A DNA stretch of 37,148 nt from a virus: positions 1 to 37,148 of IMG/VR virus record IMGVR_UViG_3300023708_000978; one strand, 5' to 3'. The stretch's first letter is position 1. Each line of letters starts with the position of its first letter. Of this stretch, positions 8,030 to 15,477 are shown in pieces. Under the pieces are notes generated by a model. The model made no database searches. It had not been told where the DNA came from and saw only the letters and a list, made by a program, of their open reading frames with translations. Position numbers and translations under genes: made by a program.

Positions 8030-8676
8030 AGACCTACGAGGCATTCTTTCCCGATGTGCTTCCCGATGTTCCGGGCTGCCCTTCGGATGTGGCAATCCGT
8101 GCGATTCGCCATGCTGTGATTGAATTTTGCGAGAAGTCGCTGATTCACCAAATCACCCAAGACCCCATCACTCTGCGGGAAAACCTGACAGACTACGACT
8201 TAGACGCACCAAACGGGTATCGAGTCCAGAAGGTGATGAAGGTTTGGTTCCGTGGTGTTGAGCTTGAGCCAGCCGCTCCAGATGACATCGTGACACCAGA
8301 TGCGTATAGCCAGTCTATTGGCGGCTACACACCATCCAAGTCAACCCCAACGGCGTACACACAAAAAGATTTTGAGTCGGTAAGTTTCCTCCCAATTCCG
8401 AATCAGACGTACACCAACGCTATTACAATGCGTGTAGCACTCGTGCCTCTGCGTGATTCAACACAGATTGAGGATTTCCTCTACGAGCAATGGGGCGAGT
8501 CGATCGCCTGTGGTGCAAAAGCCCGGTTGATGCTCAATCCCGGCAAACCCTACACAAACCAAGAAGCCGCTGCAATCAATCAAGGTCGCTACATGATGGC
8601 CCTGAATGATGCGCGTCAACGCGCTATTCGCGGCAATGTGCGCTCAGACTTGAGCGTGAAGATGAGGAAGCCATGA
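8026..8676 (+). CDS. putative head-tail adaptor / gatekeeper protein
   Basis: This 216-residue protein is coupled to the adaptor gene. It begins MKTYEAFFPDVLPDVPGCPSDVA and is mixed alpha/beta, with an insertion rich in Thr/Tyr/Ser (residues about 100-120) and a C-terminal helical segment ending in basic residues (RGNVRSDLSVKMRKP). Size and position match the second connector or T7 gp11-like adaptor protein of short-tailed phages, which joins the portal to the nozzle and fibres. No catalytic motif is seen. The assignment is by order and general sequence style. Confidence 0.6.
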   Translation: MKTYEAFFPDVLPDVPGCPSDVAIRAIRHAVIEFCEKSLIHQITQDPITLRENLTDYDLDAPNGYRVQKVMKVWFRGVELEPAAPDDIVTPDAYSQSIGGYTPSKSTPTAYTQKDFESVSFLPIPNQTYTNAITMRVALVPLRDSTQIEDFLYEQWGESIACGAKARLMLNPGKPYTNQEAAAINQGRYMMALNDARQRAIRGNVRSDLSVKMRKP

Positions 8677-8999
8677 CAGAGAAAATCAAGCTCGTCGCTG
8701 GCGACAATCGCCCCTACATCAAGCTAACTCTCAGGGATGCAGATGGCAATGCCATCAACCTTGAGAACACCACGGTGCGCGTCTACTTCCGCGCTGTCGG
8801 TTCGGACACAGTTCTCTCAACCATCACCTGCAACATGATTAACGGTGGACGTGACGGCCAAGTGTCGTTCAACTTCACTGGCAACACGTTGGATGTTGAA
8901 CCCGGCCCTTACGAGGGTGAAGTCGAGATTGACTTCGGTGGAGAGCTGCAAACCGTCTATGACGTGTTGAAGTTTCAAGTACGTCAACAATTTAACTGA
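8673..8999 (+). CDS. small beta-rich structural protein, BppU-like
   Basis: A 108-residue, almost all-beta protein: IKLVAGDNRPYIKLTLRDADGNAINL, then a hydrophobic-alternating Ig-like sandwich ending VYDVLKFQVRQQF. The N-terminal pattern matches the BppU_N-type domains found at the base of receptor-binding proteins in phages of Gram-positive hosts and, in the same style, in many environmental phages. It starts the fibre cassette and overlaps the previous stop by ATGA. It probably anchors or spaces fibres. The family assignment is tentative. Confidence 0.55.
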   Translation: MTEKIKLVAGDNRPYIKLTLRDADGNAINLENTTVRVYFRAVGSDTVLSTITCNMINGGRDGQVSFNFTGNTLDVEPGPYEGEVEIDFGGELQTVYDVLKFQVRQQFN

Positions 9000-9011
9000 G
9001 AGGATTAACTC

Positions 9012-9449
9012 ATGTCCGCAATGACCGACTTTCTGGAAAACAAACTGATTGACCAGATTTTCCGTGGCCAAAGCGCCCCAGCAACTGCAACCTTGTATGT
9101 CGCTCTGTTCACAGCAGCGCCAAGCGATGCAGCAGGTGGCACTGAGGTTTCGACAAACGGCTACGCTCGCGTGGCTGTGACATCGAGCTTGGCTAACTGG
9201 GCTGGCACACAAAGCGCTGGCTCAACGGTTGCCTCATCTGGCACTGGTGGCCAGACATCGAACAACGCTGCAATCACATTCCCAACTCCCACTGGTGGCG
9301 GCTGGGGTACTGTGACTCACTTCGCAATCTTTGACGCTGCCACTGGCGGCAACATGCTGCTGGAAGGCGCACTGGCAATCGCCAAGACCATCAACGAAGC
9401 CGACACGGTTTCTTTCCCTGCGGCATCTCTGGCAATCACCTTCGCTTAA
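9012..9449 (+). CDS. phage tail fibre-like structural protein
   Basis: This 145-residue protein has a recognisable arrangement seen in many phages: N-terminal helix (FLENKLIDQIFRGQ), the segment TLYVALFTAAPSDAAGGTEV, then NGYARVAVT and a C-terminal beta region with HFAIFDAATGGNMLLEGAL. Such proteins are annotated as tail fibre or virion structural proteins and are thought to be small trimeric tail or fibre components. A GAGAGGATTA ribosome region precedes the ATG. The exact role in the particle is not known. Confidence 0.65.
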   Translation: MSAMTDFLENKLIDQIFRGQSAPATATLYVALFTAAPSDAAGGTEVSTNGYARVAVTSSLANWAGTQSAGSTVASSGTGGQTSNNAAITFPTPTGGGWGTVTHFAIFDAATGGNMLLEGALAIAKTINEADTVSFPAASLAITFA

Positions 9450-9468
9450 TTTTTGTTCGGAGTGAGCA

Positions 9469-10377
9469 ATGCTTCTAAACGTCACTCCATTAAACAAGGT
9501 CGTCCTTAACGGACGAAGCGGAGAGTTCAAGGGGCTTGCAGGAAGTGTTTCCGCAAGCGCCTCAGTTGCATCAGCGCTAGGCAAAACAGACAGACTGGTT
9601 TCAAGCCTATCCGTCACTGCTGCCACAGCATCTGCTGCAACGATTGGCAAGCGCCTGAGCGCATCAGCCACAGCAAGAGCTACAACCTCGGCATCACTTG
9701 GCGTTGTCAAGAACGAGTCAGCATCTGTCACAGCACGGGCAACGACCACAGCGTCAGCGTCCAAACGAGTGAACATGGCTGGCTCTGCAACGATGGCCGG
9801 CATGACGGTTGCTGCCGCCAAGGTGAACAAGCTGGTCTCAGCGACAGCCACCGCGCGCGGAACGGTATCTGCCACAGCCAAAGTCAACAAGCTGGTGCGA
9901 GCTGCCGCAGTCGCTGCCGCATCTGTCTCCGTCTCGGCATTGCTGGGCAAGAGGCTGCAAGGCGCACTGACGAGCTACCTGACGACACAAGCAGCCGCCT
10001 CGTTGTCTGTGAACATGAGTGCGAGCCTAAAAACAGACAGTGGCTCACATAGTGAGCTTCTGCTTGAGGCAAACATAGCCGCCAGTCTGTTGGCGTCTGT
10101 CAACGGTCAGCCGATGGTGTACGTCGAGCGCTCCATCAAATCTGATGGCGTTGTGATTACCGCCTCTGCTGATGGCAAGTTGGTGTTTTCACATCTGGTG
10201 AGTGCAGAAGTCGGCGGTCATTCGTACTTTGAACAATCGTTCACAAGCGTCTTCGCAACTGCGGAGCTGGTGGACACATGGAAGAACCACATCAAGATTG
10301 ATGTTGACGCTTCTGTGAAACCAATAACGGCAAGTGCCGAACTGTACTACCCACCGGTTGTGCAGGGCGCACCATAG
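9469..10377 (+). CDS. Ala/Ser/Thr-rich repeat protein, probable fibre shaft
   Basis: In this 302-residue protein, about residues 35-185 consist of roughly 20-22-residue imperfect repeats of Ala, Ser, Thr and Val, each beginning with a basic turn such as KVNKLV, KRLSAS or KRVNMA. Two units share KVNKLV exactly (residues about 123 and 143). The last 110 residues are a different, beta-rich globular domain (MVYVERSIKSDGVVITASAD). The repeat suggests a rod or shaft made of beta-strand or beta-solenoid repeats with a C-terminal tip. A GGAG-like site precedes the ATG. No known family is recognised. Confidence 0.6.
   Translation: MLLNVTPLNKVVLNGRSGEFKGLAGSVSASASVASALGKTDRLVSSLSVTAATASAATIGKRLSASATARATTSASLGVVKNESASVTARATTTASASKRVNMAGSATMAGMTVAAAKVNKLVSATATARGTVSATAKVNKLVRAAAVAAASVSVSALLGKRLQGALTSYLTTQAAASLSVNMSASLKTDSGSHSELLLEANIAASLLASVNGQPMVYVERSIKSDGVVITASADGKLVFSHLVSAEVGGHSYFEQSFTSVFATAELVDTWKNHIKIDVDASVKPITASAELYYPPVVQGAP
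9571..10014 (+). repeat. protein-level tandem repeats, about 20-22 residues each
   Basis: About six degenerate repeats lie within the 9469-10377 gene. Units are marked by KTDRLV, KRLSAS, VKNESAS, KRVNMA, KVNKLV, KVNKLV and KRLQGA, followed by Ala/Ser/Thr/Val alternation. The DNA for the two KVNKLV units is similar but not identical. This indicates old duplication with selection for protein structure. Confidence 0.55.
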
Positions 10378-10385
10378 GAGCTTTC

Positions 10386-10751
10386 ATGGGTATCAAGTTT
10401 TCAAACAATGCAAGCGCAACGCTGGCAGCGGGTATCAACAACCTTGCAACCAGCGTTTCTGTTTCAACAGGTCAGGGCGCTCTCTACCCGACGCTTGGCG
10501 CTGGCGAATACTTCTACGCCACTCTGGTCGATTCAAGCAACAACCTTGAAATCGTCAAGGTGACAGCTCGCAGCGGTGACTCAATGACCATCGTGCGTGG
10601 TCAGGACGGCACAACGGCTCGCACGTTTGCATCTGGAGACAAGCTGGAAGTTCGACTCACTGGCGCTGGTCTCTCTGCAATTCAGCAAGAGGCCATCGAC
10701 AACACAACTGCTGCCGTTGGTAGCGCTTTGGCTTTTGCAATCGCCCTGTAA
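10386..10751 (+). CDS. tail fibre N-terminal-type protein
   Basis: This 121-residue protein begins MGIKFSNNASATLAAGINN and contains the module GAGEYFYATLVDSSNNLEIV, then RSGDSMTIVRGQDGTTARTF and a C-terminal FASGDKLEVRLTGAGL helix. This module is common at the N-terminus of phage tail fibres, where it binds the tail, but here it is a stand-alone gene. It probably forms a fibre base or cap joining neighbouring fibre proteins. It is tightly packed between neighbours (8 and 9 bp gaps). Confidence 0.65.
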   Translation: MGIKFSNNASATLAAGINNLATSVSVSTGQGALYPTLGAGEYFYATLVDSSNNLEIVKVTARSGDSMTIVRGQDGTTARTFASGDKLEVRLTGAGLSAIQQEAIDNTTAAVGSALAFAIAL

Positions 10752-10760
10752 GGAATCAAC

Positions 10761-11087
10761 ATGTCAAACACTTTTAAGAACTACCCAAGCGCCGGTATCG
10801 GCACAACTCCTGTTGATGTCTACACCGCTGGCGCTGGCGTCCAAGCAACTGTCATTGGTATGACTGTGGCCAACATCACCGCTGCAAACGTGACTGCCGA
10901 CATCAAAGCTACCGCAGGTGGCGTGACTGTCTACATCGTAAAGGGAGCATTGATTCCACCCGGCGGCGCTCTCGTTCCAATCGGCGGAGACCAGAAGGTT
11001 GTGCTCGAAGCAGCAGATAAACTCACAGTTCAAAGCGATACAGCTTCTGCACTCGACGTTCTGTTGTCCGTCCTCGAAATCGCTTAA
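10761..11087 (+). CDS. small all-beta structural protein
   Basis: This 108-residue protein alternates hydrophobic and small residues throughout (VDVYTAGAGVQATVIGMTVANITAAN, VTVYIVKGALIPPGGALVP, VVLEAADKLTVQSDT). The pattern fits a jelly-roll or Ig-like sandwich, as in small trimeric virion or fibre-associated proteins. It lies in the fibre cassette with GGAATCAAC upstream. No named family is recognised. It could be a decoration or fibre tip protein. Confidence 0.55.
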   Translation: MSNTFKNYPSAGIGTTPVDVYTAGAGVQATVIGMTVANITAANVTADIKATAGGVTVYIVKGALIPPGGALVPIGGDQKVVLEAADKLTVQSDTASALDVLLSVLEIA

Positions 11088-11098
11088 TAGGAGCGTCT

Positions 11099-11887
11099 AT
11101 GTCATGGATTGGTAAAAAGGCTGCGGACGTAATCACGTCCGGTCAGCAACTGATTAACGGAACAATTACCGCTGCAAAGTTTGCTGCTGGTGCTGTTGTT
11201 TCGCATCTTGGCTATACGCCAGCAAACAAAGCTGGAGATACGATTCAAAGCGGCGCTTGGCTTGATTATCAGACTGGCGCAGGAGTATCGTTAAAAGGCG
11301 TTCGTGCGATTCCTTTTGGATATGGTGCTCCATATACAGCGCTGCAAATTGGTAACGCATCAGGCAATCAAAACCTATCTCTTGGTGTTGATGTTTCTGC
11401 AATTACTGGCGGAAATTTTTCTGGCAACGGGAAGGATATTGTTGTACCAAATGCGGTCAACTTTATGATGCCTAATGCAGCCAACACTGATTTCATCAAA
11501 GCAATGGGTTTTGATACAAACGGGAACCTTCAATTTAACAGTGGGTATGGCTCTGCCGCTGTTGCATATGGTTGCCGCGCTTGGGTGAACTTCAACGGAA
11601 CTGGCACTGTAGCTATTCGTGCAAGCGGCAACGTGAGTTCTATTACGGACAACGGCACTGGCGACTACACGGTGAACTTCTCGACTGCAATGCCTGATGC
11701 AAACTACTCCATCACGGGTATCACTACTGGCTACTCTGCAAGCGATAACGCAGGCGTATCGGTTACAGTTGGAGGAAGCCTTTATACAAGCGCACTTCTT
11801 TACACCACTTCTTCTGTTCGCGTATCAGCGGGTAGAAATGGCACCCCACTAGACGGTGGTGTTATCTGCGTCAACGTATTTCGCTAA
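11099..11887 (+). CDS. tail fibre / receptor-binding protein
   Basis: This 262-residue protein has a short N-terminal helix (MSWIGKKAADVITSGQQLING) and a repetitive beta central part. Its C-terminal domain begins CRAWVNFNGTGTVAIRASGN and continues with TDNGTGDYTVNFSTAMPDANY. That C-terminal module is shared by many phage tail fibre tips and probably binds the host surface. The gene is visibly more AT-rich than its neighbours in the centre (about 11240-11540), suggesting exchange of the receptor-binding part. It has a GGAG ribosome site. Confidence 0.75.
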   Translation: MSWIGKKAADVITSGQQLINGTITAAKFAAGAVVSHLGYTPANKAGDTIQSGAWLDYQTGAGVSLKGVRAIPFGYGAPYTALQIGNASGNQNLSLGVDVSAITGGNFSGNGKDIVVPNAVNFMMPNAANTDFIKAMGFDTNGNLQFNSGYGSAAVAYGCRAWVNFNGTGTVAIRASGNVSSITDNGTGDYTVNFSTAMPDANYSITGITTGYSASDNAGVSVTVGGSLYTSALLYTTSSVRVSAGRNGTPLDGGVICVNVFR

Positions 11888-11899
11888 TCAGGAGCAACA

Positions 11900-12310
11900 A
11901 TGAAACGAATCATCTATCAAACACCAGAAGGCGGCGTTGCCGTCATCATCCCGTCCGGCGAGCTGCCAATCGAAGAAGTTGCTCGCAAAGACGTTCCTGC
12001 TGGCTTGCGCTACGCAATCATTGACACAGCAGATGTTCCGTCAGACCGCACATTCCGTTCTGCATGGGAAGTTGAGCACGGCAATCTGAATGACGGCGTT
12101 GGCATCGGCCAGCAAGCATGGTTCATTGAGCAGTATCAAGCTGAACTCGCAGTCGTGACTGCCGCAGAAGTTCCTGCACGCATGTCTGCCGAAGAGCAAA
12201 CAGACGAGCAGTACGCAGAAGTGGTCGCTCAGTTCGAGGCATCTCGTGCCGCTCGCGTTGAGCAACTGAACAAACAAATCGCAGCAATGCAAGCAGAGGT
12301 GGCAGCATGA
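11900..12310 (+). CDS. fibre-associated hypothetical protein
   Basis: A 136-residue protein directly after a fibre gene, coupled by ATGA to the next. The N-terminal part (MKRIIYQTPEGGVAVIIPSG, then the YAIIDTADVPSDRTFRSAWE segment) is a motif set widely seen in small phage proteins next to tail fibres. The C-terminus is a helix with repeating basic/hydrophobic residues (RAARVEQLNKQIAAMQAEV), likely coiled coil. It may be a fibre assembly chaperone. Function is unproven. Confidence 0.6.
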   Translation: MKRIIYQTPEGGVAVIIPSGELPIEEVARKDVPAGLRYAIIDTADVPSDRTFRSAWEVEHGNLNDGVGIGQQAWFIEQYQAELAVVTAAEVPARMSAEEQTDEQYAEVVAQFEASRAARVEQLNKQIAAMQAEVAA

Positions 12311-12543
12311 TTACGGTCAACATCGACAAAGCCAAAACAATCGCTCACGACGCACGCCGCGCAGCTCGCGCAGCCGAGTTCGCCCCATTGGATGAAGTGA
12401 TTACAAAACAGATTCCCGGCACAGATGTGCAAGCTGTTGAGGCCCAACGTCAATCTGTTCGCGACAAGTACGCAGCAATGCAAACTGCCATCAATGCAGC
12501 TTCGACTGTTGACGGCATCAAGGCTGCAATGCCTCAAGCCTGA
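12307..12543 (+). CDS. small helical fibre-cassette protein
   Basis: This 78-residue protein overlaps the previous gene by ATGA. It is predicted nearly all helical and charged (TIAHDARRAARAAEFAPLDE, then QAVEAQRQSVRDKYAAM). The N-terminal ITVNIDKAKTIAHDARR block is seen in small phage proteins paired with the preceding family, so the two may act together in fibre assembly or attachment. It ends the transcript just before an intrinsic terminator. Confidence 0.6.
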   Translation: MITVNIDKAKTIAHDARRAARAAEFAPLDEVITKQIPGTDVQAVEAQRQSVRDKYAAMQTAINAASTVDGIKAAMPQA

Positions 12544-12563
12544 TAACGGCAAACACGAACAAG

Positions 12564-12590
12564 GCCAGCCTAGCGCTGGCTTTTCTTTTT
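12564..12590 (+). terminator. intrinsic terminator between fibre genes
   Basis: GCCAGC (12564-12569) and GCTGGC (12575-12580) form a 6-bp GC stem with a CTAGC loop, followed by TTTTCTTTTT. The ribosome site GGAG of the next gene begins right after the T-run. Termination here would therefore be partial, or the next gene has its own promoter. Confidence 0.82.
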
Positions 12591-12600
12591 GGAGAATTGA

Positions 12601-13857
12601 ATGTCCTATATCGGGAATGCACCTGTCGTTCAGGCGTCGCGTGTAACCACTGAGTTGGTTGCCATTGCTGGCCAAACCGACATCTACCCTCTGGGCGGCT
12701 ACACACCGGGCGACTATCTCGATGTAGAGATTAACGGCTCCGCCCTCAAGTCAACAGACTACACGGCAACAGACGGCGTAAAGATTACTTTGGCTGTCGC
12801 AATGGCTGCTGGTGACGATGTTCGCGTCAAAGCCTTTGGCGTCTTTCAGGTTGCCAACGCTGTTCCTGCAAATGGCTCAGTGAGCGCTACAAAGTTGGAT
12901 GTTGCTAGTTCAAATGGCACTGGCGCATCATCTCTGCCGTCCGGAACAACAGCCCAACGCCCATCTTTGCCGTCTACTGGAATGCAACGATACAACACGT
13001 CGTTGAAGCAAATCGAAGCATTCAATGGCTCAGCTTGGGTTGCCGTCGGAGACATGACCTCAACATACTCTGTTGGCTATCTACTTTTAGGCGGAGGTGC
13101 TGGCGGCGGATATTCAGATGGCGGTGGCGGCGGTGCGGGCGGGTTTATTGAATCAACCGCAGTATTGACGGCGGAGACCGTATACGCGATTACTGTTGGT
13201 GCTGGCGGGTCAGCCGGTACGTCTGGCTCAACCAAGGGCGGGAACGGAGTCAACTCATCCTTTGTGGCTATTTCGGCAATCGGCGGCGGCGGCGGCGCTG
13301 GCGTTGGTAATTCTGCAAACTCAGGTGGCTCAGGTGGCGGCGGATGCTACACCTACACGTCAGCGGAAGGTGCTGGCACTTCTGGTCAAGGCTACGGCGG
13401 CGGACACGGCAACAACTATGTCAGTGGGTCTGGCTCCGCAACTGGCGGCGGCGGAGGCGGCGCTGGCGGTGCTGGCGGTGCTGGTGTTGGTGGTCAAGCT
13501 GGTGTTGGTGGTGCTGGCAAGTCTAGTTCTATCACAGGCTCTGCCGTTACCTATGGCGGTGGCGGTGGCGGTGGTGCATACGCAGGTCTTGGCGGCGCTG
13601 GCGGTGCTGGCGGAGGCGGTCAAGGCGGCGGCACAAGCGGCCCTCAGTTGTTGGGTGGCGCTGGCGCTGCAAACACCGGCGGTGGTGGTGGTGGTGGCGC
13701 AGACAGTAACAGTGGCGGCGCTGGTGGCTCTGGCGTTGTTGTTCTTTCTGTTCCAACAACTAGGTATAGCGGCATTACAACCGGCTCCCCGACTGTTACA
13801 ACTAGCGGAAGCAACACAATCTTGAAGTTCACTACTTCTGGCTCTTACACGGCATAA
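12601..13857 (+). CDS. glycine-rich tail fibre adhesin
   Basis: This 418-residue protein has three parts. Residues 1-110 form an N-terminal fibre module starting MSYIGNAPVVQASRVTTEL. Residues about 115-155 form a linker module (GTTAQRPSLPSTGMQRYNTS) typical of phage fibres. A long Gly-rich region spans about residues 160-385, with runs of 4-8 Gly separated by short Ala/Ser/Tyr/Val segments. The Gly-rich part resembles polyglycine-II adhesin tips, such as T-even gp38-like adhesins, in which Gly strands pack into a sandwich and loops contact the receptor. Receptor specificity is unknown. No chaperone gene of gp38 type is needed to explain it. Confidence 0.75.
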   Translation: MSYIGNAPVVQASRVTTELVAIAGQTDIYPLGGYTPGDYLDVEINGSALKSTDYTATDGVKITLAVAMAAGDDVRVKAFGVFQVANAVPANGSVSATKLDVASSNGTGASSLPSGTTAQRPSLPSTGMQRYNTSLKQIEAFNGSAWVAVGDMTSTYSVGYLLLGGGAGGGYSDGGGGGAGGFIESTAVLTAETVYAITVGAGGSAGTSGSTKGGNGVNSSFVAISAIGGGGGAGVGNSANSGGSGGGGCYTYTSAEGAGTSGQGYGGGHGNNYVSGSGSATGGGGGGAGGAGGAGVGGQAGVGGAGKSSSITGSAVTYGGGGGGGAYAGLGGAGGAGGGGQGGGTSGPQLLGGAGAANTGGGGGGGADSNSGGAGGSGVVVLSVPTTRYSGITTGSPTVTTSGSNTILKFTTSGSYTA

Positions 13858-13866
13858 GGAAAACAC

Positions 13867-14220
13867 ATGTCACATTTTGCAAAAGTAAACAACGGCATCG
13901 TTGAGCAAGTCATCGTTGCTGAACCTGAGTTCTTCGAAACATTCATTGACACATCACCCGGTCAATGGATTCAGACCAGCTACAACACGCACGGCGGCGT
14001 TCATGCAAACGGCGGTACACCACTTCGCAAGAATTACGCTGGTGTTGGCTTCACATACGACGCTCAGCGCGACGCATTCATTCCACCCAAACCATTCGCA
14101 AGCTGGACTCTGAGTGAAGATACTTGCCTGTGGAGTGCTCCTGTTGCAATGCCAACAGACGGCAAGCAATACACATGGGATGAGGCGACGACTGCTTGGG
14201 TTGAAGTACCTGCACAGTAA
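13867..14220 (+). CDS. fibre-cassette hypothetical protein
   Basis: This 117-residue protein is of a type common after tail fibre genes in aquatic phages: MSHFAKVNNGIVEQVIVAEP at the N-terminus, then GGTPLRKNYAGVGFTYD, DAFIPPKPFASWTL and a C-terminal WDEATTAWVEVP. Its function is not established. Proposed roles are a fibre tip chaperone or a small decoration protein. It follows the adhesin by 9 bp and precedes a terminator. Confidence 0.65.
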   Translation: MSHFAKVNNGIVEQVIVAEPEFFETFIDTSPGQWIQTSYNTHGGVHANGGTPLRKNYAGVGFTYDAQRDAFIPPKPFASWTLSEDTCLWSAPVAMPTDGKQYTWDEATTAWVEVPAQ

Positions 14221-14276
14221 CGGACACACACAGACTTGAGCGCAAGCTCTTGTCTGTTGTTCCACCAGATTCCAAC

Positions 14277-14307
14277 ACCGACACAAGCTGTCGGTTTTCT
14301 TTTTCTT
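14277..14307 (+). terminator. intrinsic terminator after fibre genes
   Basis: ACCGACA (14277-14283) and TGTCGGT (14289-14295) form a 7-bp stem with a CAAGC loop, followed by a long T-run (TTTCTTTTTCTT). It sits between two fibre cassettes, 12 bp before the next ATG. Confidence 0.85.
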
Positions 14308-14318
14308 AGGAGCTTCCA

Positions 14319-14888
14319 ATGAGCCTTGCTCGTTATCTCTCAAAACTTGCCGGGCTAGTTGGCTCTGATGGCAAGGTTCCTATGTCCGCCCTGAGCGGCA
14401 TTCTTGCGAAAGGGCAGCTCCCATCTGGCGCTGTTTTGCAGGTTGTCTCGGCTGTAAAAACTGACACATTTTCTACGACATCTTCGTCAGGTGTTGACAT
14501 TACAGGTCTGTCTGCAAGCATTACACCAACAAGTGCATCAAGCAAAATTTTGATTTTGAGTGATTGTTCGTTTGGTGGAAGCGCTGGTAATGCGGCAGTT
14601 CTTCGGCTTGCAAAAAATGGTAGCGTCATTTACGGCGGGGATTTTTCATCAGGCCGTCCAAACGGACTTGCATGGGGATATAACGGTTCAGACTACAACT
14701 TGCAGAGAAGTGGCGGTGTTTACCTTGATTCTCCAGCCACAACATCTGCGATTACATACAACTTAAAGTTGTCAAACACAGATGGTATAAATGCTGCGTA
14801 TATAAATCGCTCAACGGCTGACAGAGCAGCAACGAATTATGACCTTCGCACGGCATCATCAATTACCCTAATGGAGATTGCGGGATGA
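14319..14888 (+). CDS. tail fibre tip protein, acquired-looking
   Basis: This 189-residue protein begins with a short helix (MSLARYLSKLAGLVGSDGKV) like other small fibre attachment peptides. It continues into a beta-rich domain (VDITGLSASITPTSASSKIL) ending in RTASSITLMEIAG, the C-terminal pattern common in phage fibre tips. The gene is clearly more AT-rich than its neighbours, especially 14520-14880, which points to recent acquisition by exchange. It overlaps the next gene by ATGA. Confidence 0.68.
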   Translation: MSLARYLSKLAGLVGSDGKVPMSALSGILAKGQLPSGAVLQVVSAVKTDTFSTTSSSGVDITGLSASITPTSASSKILILSDCSFGGSAGNAAVLRLAKNGSVIYGGDFSSGRPNGLAWGYNGSDYNLQRSGGVYLDSPATTSAITYNLKLSNTDGINAAYINRSTADRAATNYDLRTASSITLMEIAG

Positions 14889-15154
14889 ACCACAAAGCAA
14901 TTTACTCTTTATATCCGCAAGTCGCTTCTATTGATGACGAGGATGGTGCATTTGATTCGCAAGGCAATAAAGTCACCATCGACATTGACGCTGTCAATGC
15001 TTGGGTTGACAAAGGCGCATACAGGTCACAACGAGCATCGGAATATCCTCCAGTCACAGATTACCTCGATGCAGTTGTAAAGGGCGACCAAGCTCAAATC
15101 GCAAAGTACATTGCTGATTGCCAAGCAGTCAAAGCAAAATACCCAAAGCTTTGA
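14885..15154 (+). CDS. XkdW-like small fibre-associated protein
   Basis: This 89-residue protein has the recognisable C-terminal block YPPVTDYLDAVVKGDQAQIAKYIADCQAVKAKYPKL. Blocks of this type occur in XkdW-like and tail-fibre-linked proteins of many phages. The N-terminus carries IDDEDGAFDSQGNKVTIDID, possibly a small metal-binding or acidic loop. It is coupled by ATGA to the fibre tip gene. Its role is probably in fibre assembly or attachment. Function is unproven. Confidence 0.6.
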   Translation: MNHKAIYSLYPQVASIDDEDGAFDSQGNKVTIDIDAVNAWVDKGAYRSQRASEYPPVTDYLDAVVKGDQAQIAKYIADCQAVKAKYPKL

Positions 15155-15162
15155 GGTGAGCA

Positions 15163-15474
15163 ATGTTCACTGATGACCAAGGTGTAAAGCAAGAAACGCC
15201 AGATGAGATTGGAATTGAGCGCAAGCTCGACCTTATTTTGTCTGAGCTAAAAAAGATTGAGACCGCCTTCCCAAGAAACGAAGACGGCTCAACAGACTTC
15301 GAAGGGCATAGGCGTTTTCACGAATCCAAGATTCGCGCAGCGGAAGCTGAGACGAGATTCTGGGAAGAGTTGAAATTGGACATTGCCAAGAAAGGCACAT
15401 GGGGCGTGCTCATCATTGTGCTCGGCCTCATCGCTGTTGGACTCAGTGCAAAGTTCGGAATCACAGTGAGGTAA
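15163..15474 (+). CDS. small C-terminal-anchored membrane protein
   Basis: A 103-residue protein begins the lysis cassette. A charged helical N-terminal part (IERKLDLILSELKKIETAFP, then FHESKIRAAEAETRFWEEL) is followed by one C-terminal membrane segment, WGVLIIVLGLIAVGLSAKFG. Similar proteins occur next to holins in many phages, with the bulk in the cytoplasm. It may act as a holin partner or antiholin. No specific function can be read from sequence. Confidence 0.6.
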   Translation: MFTDDQGVKQETPDEIGIERKLDLILSELKKIETAFPRNEDGSTDFEGHRRFHESKIRAAEAETRFWEELKLDIAKKGTWGVLIIVLGLIAVGLSAKFGITVR

Positions 15475-15477
15475 ATC

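Noticed and set aside
13196-13825. Plus-strand 209-residue Ala/Leu/Val-rich frame in another phase
   Set aside because: Arises from reading the GGC/GGT repeats of the glycine-rich fibre in a shifted frame.
9469-15154. Possible diversity-generating retroelement, considered because related short-tailed phages diversify fibres
   Set aside because: No reverse transcriptase gene and no template/variable repeat pair with adenine-specific changes was seen.
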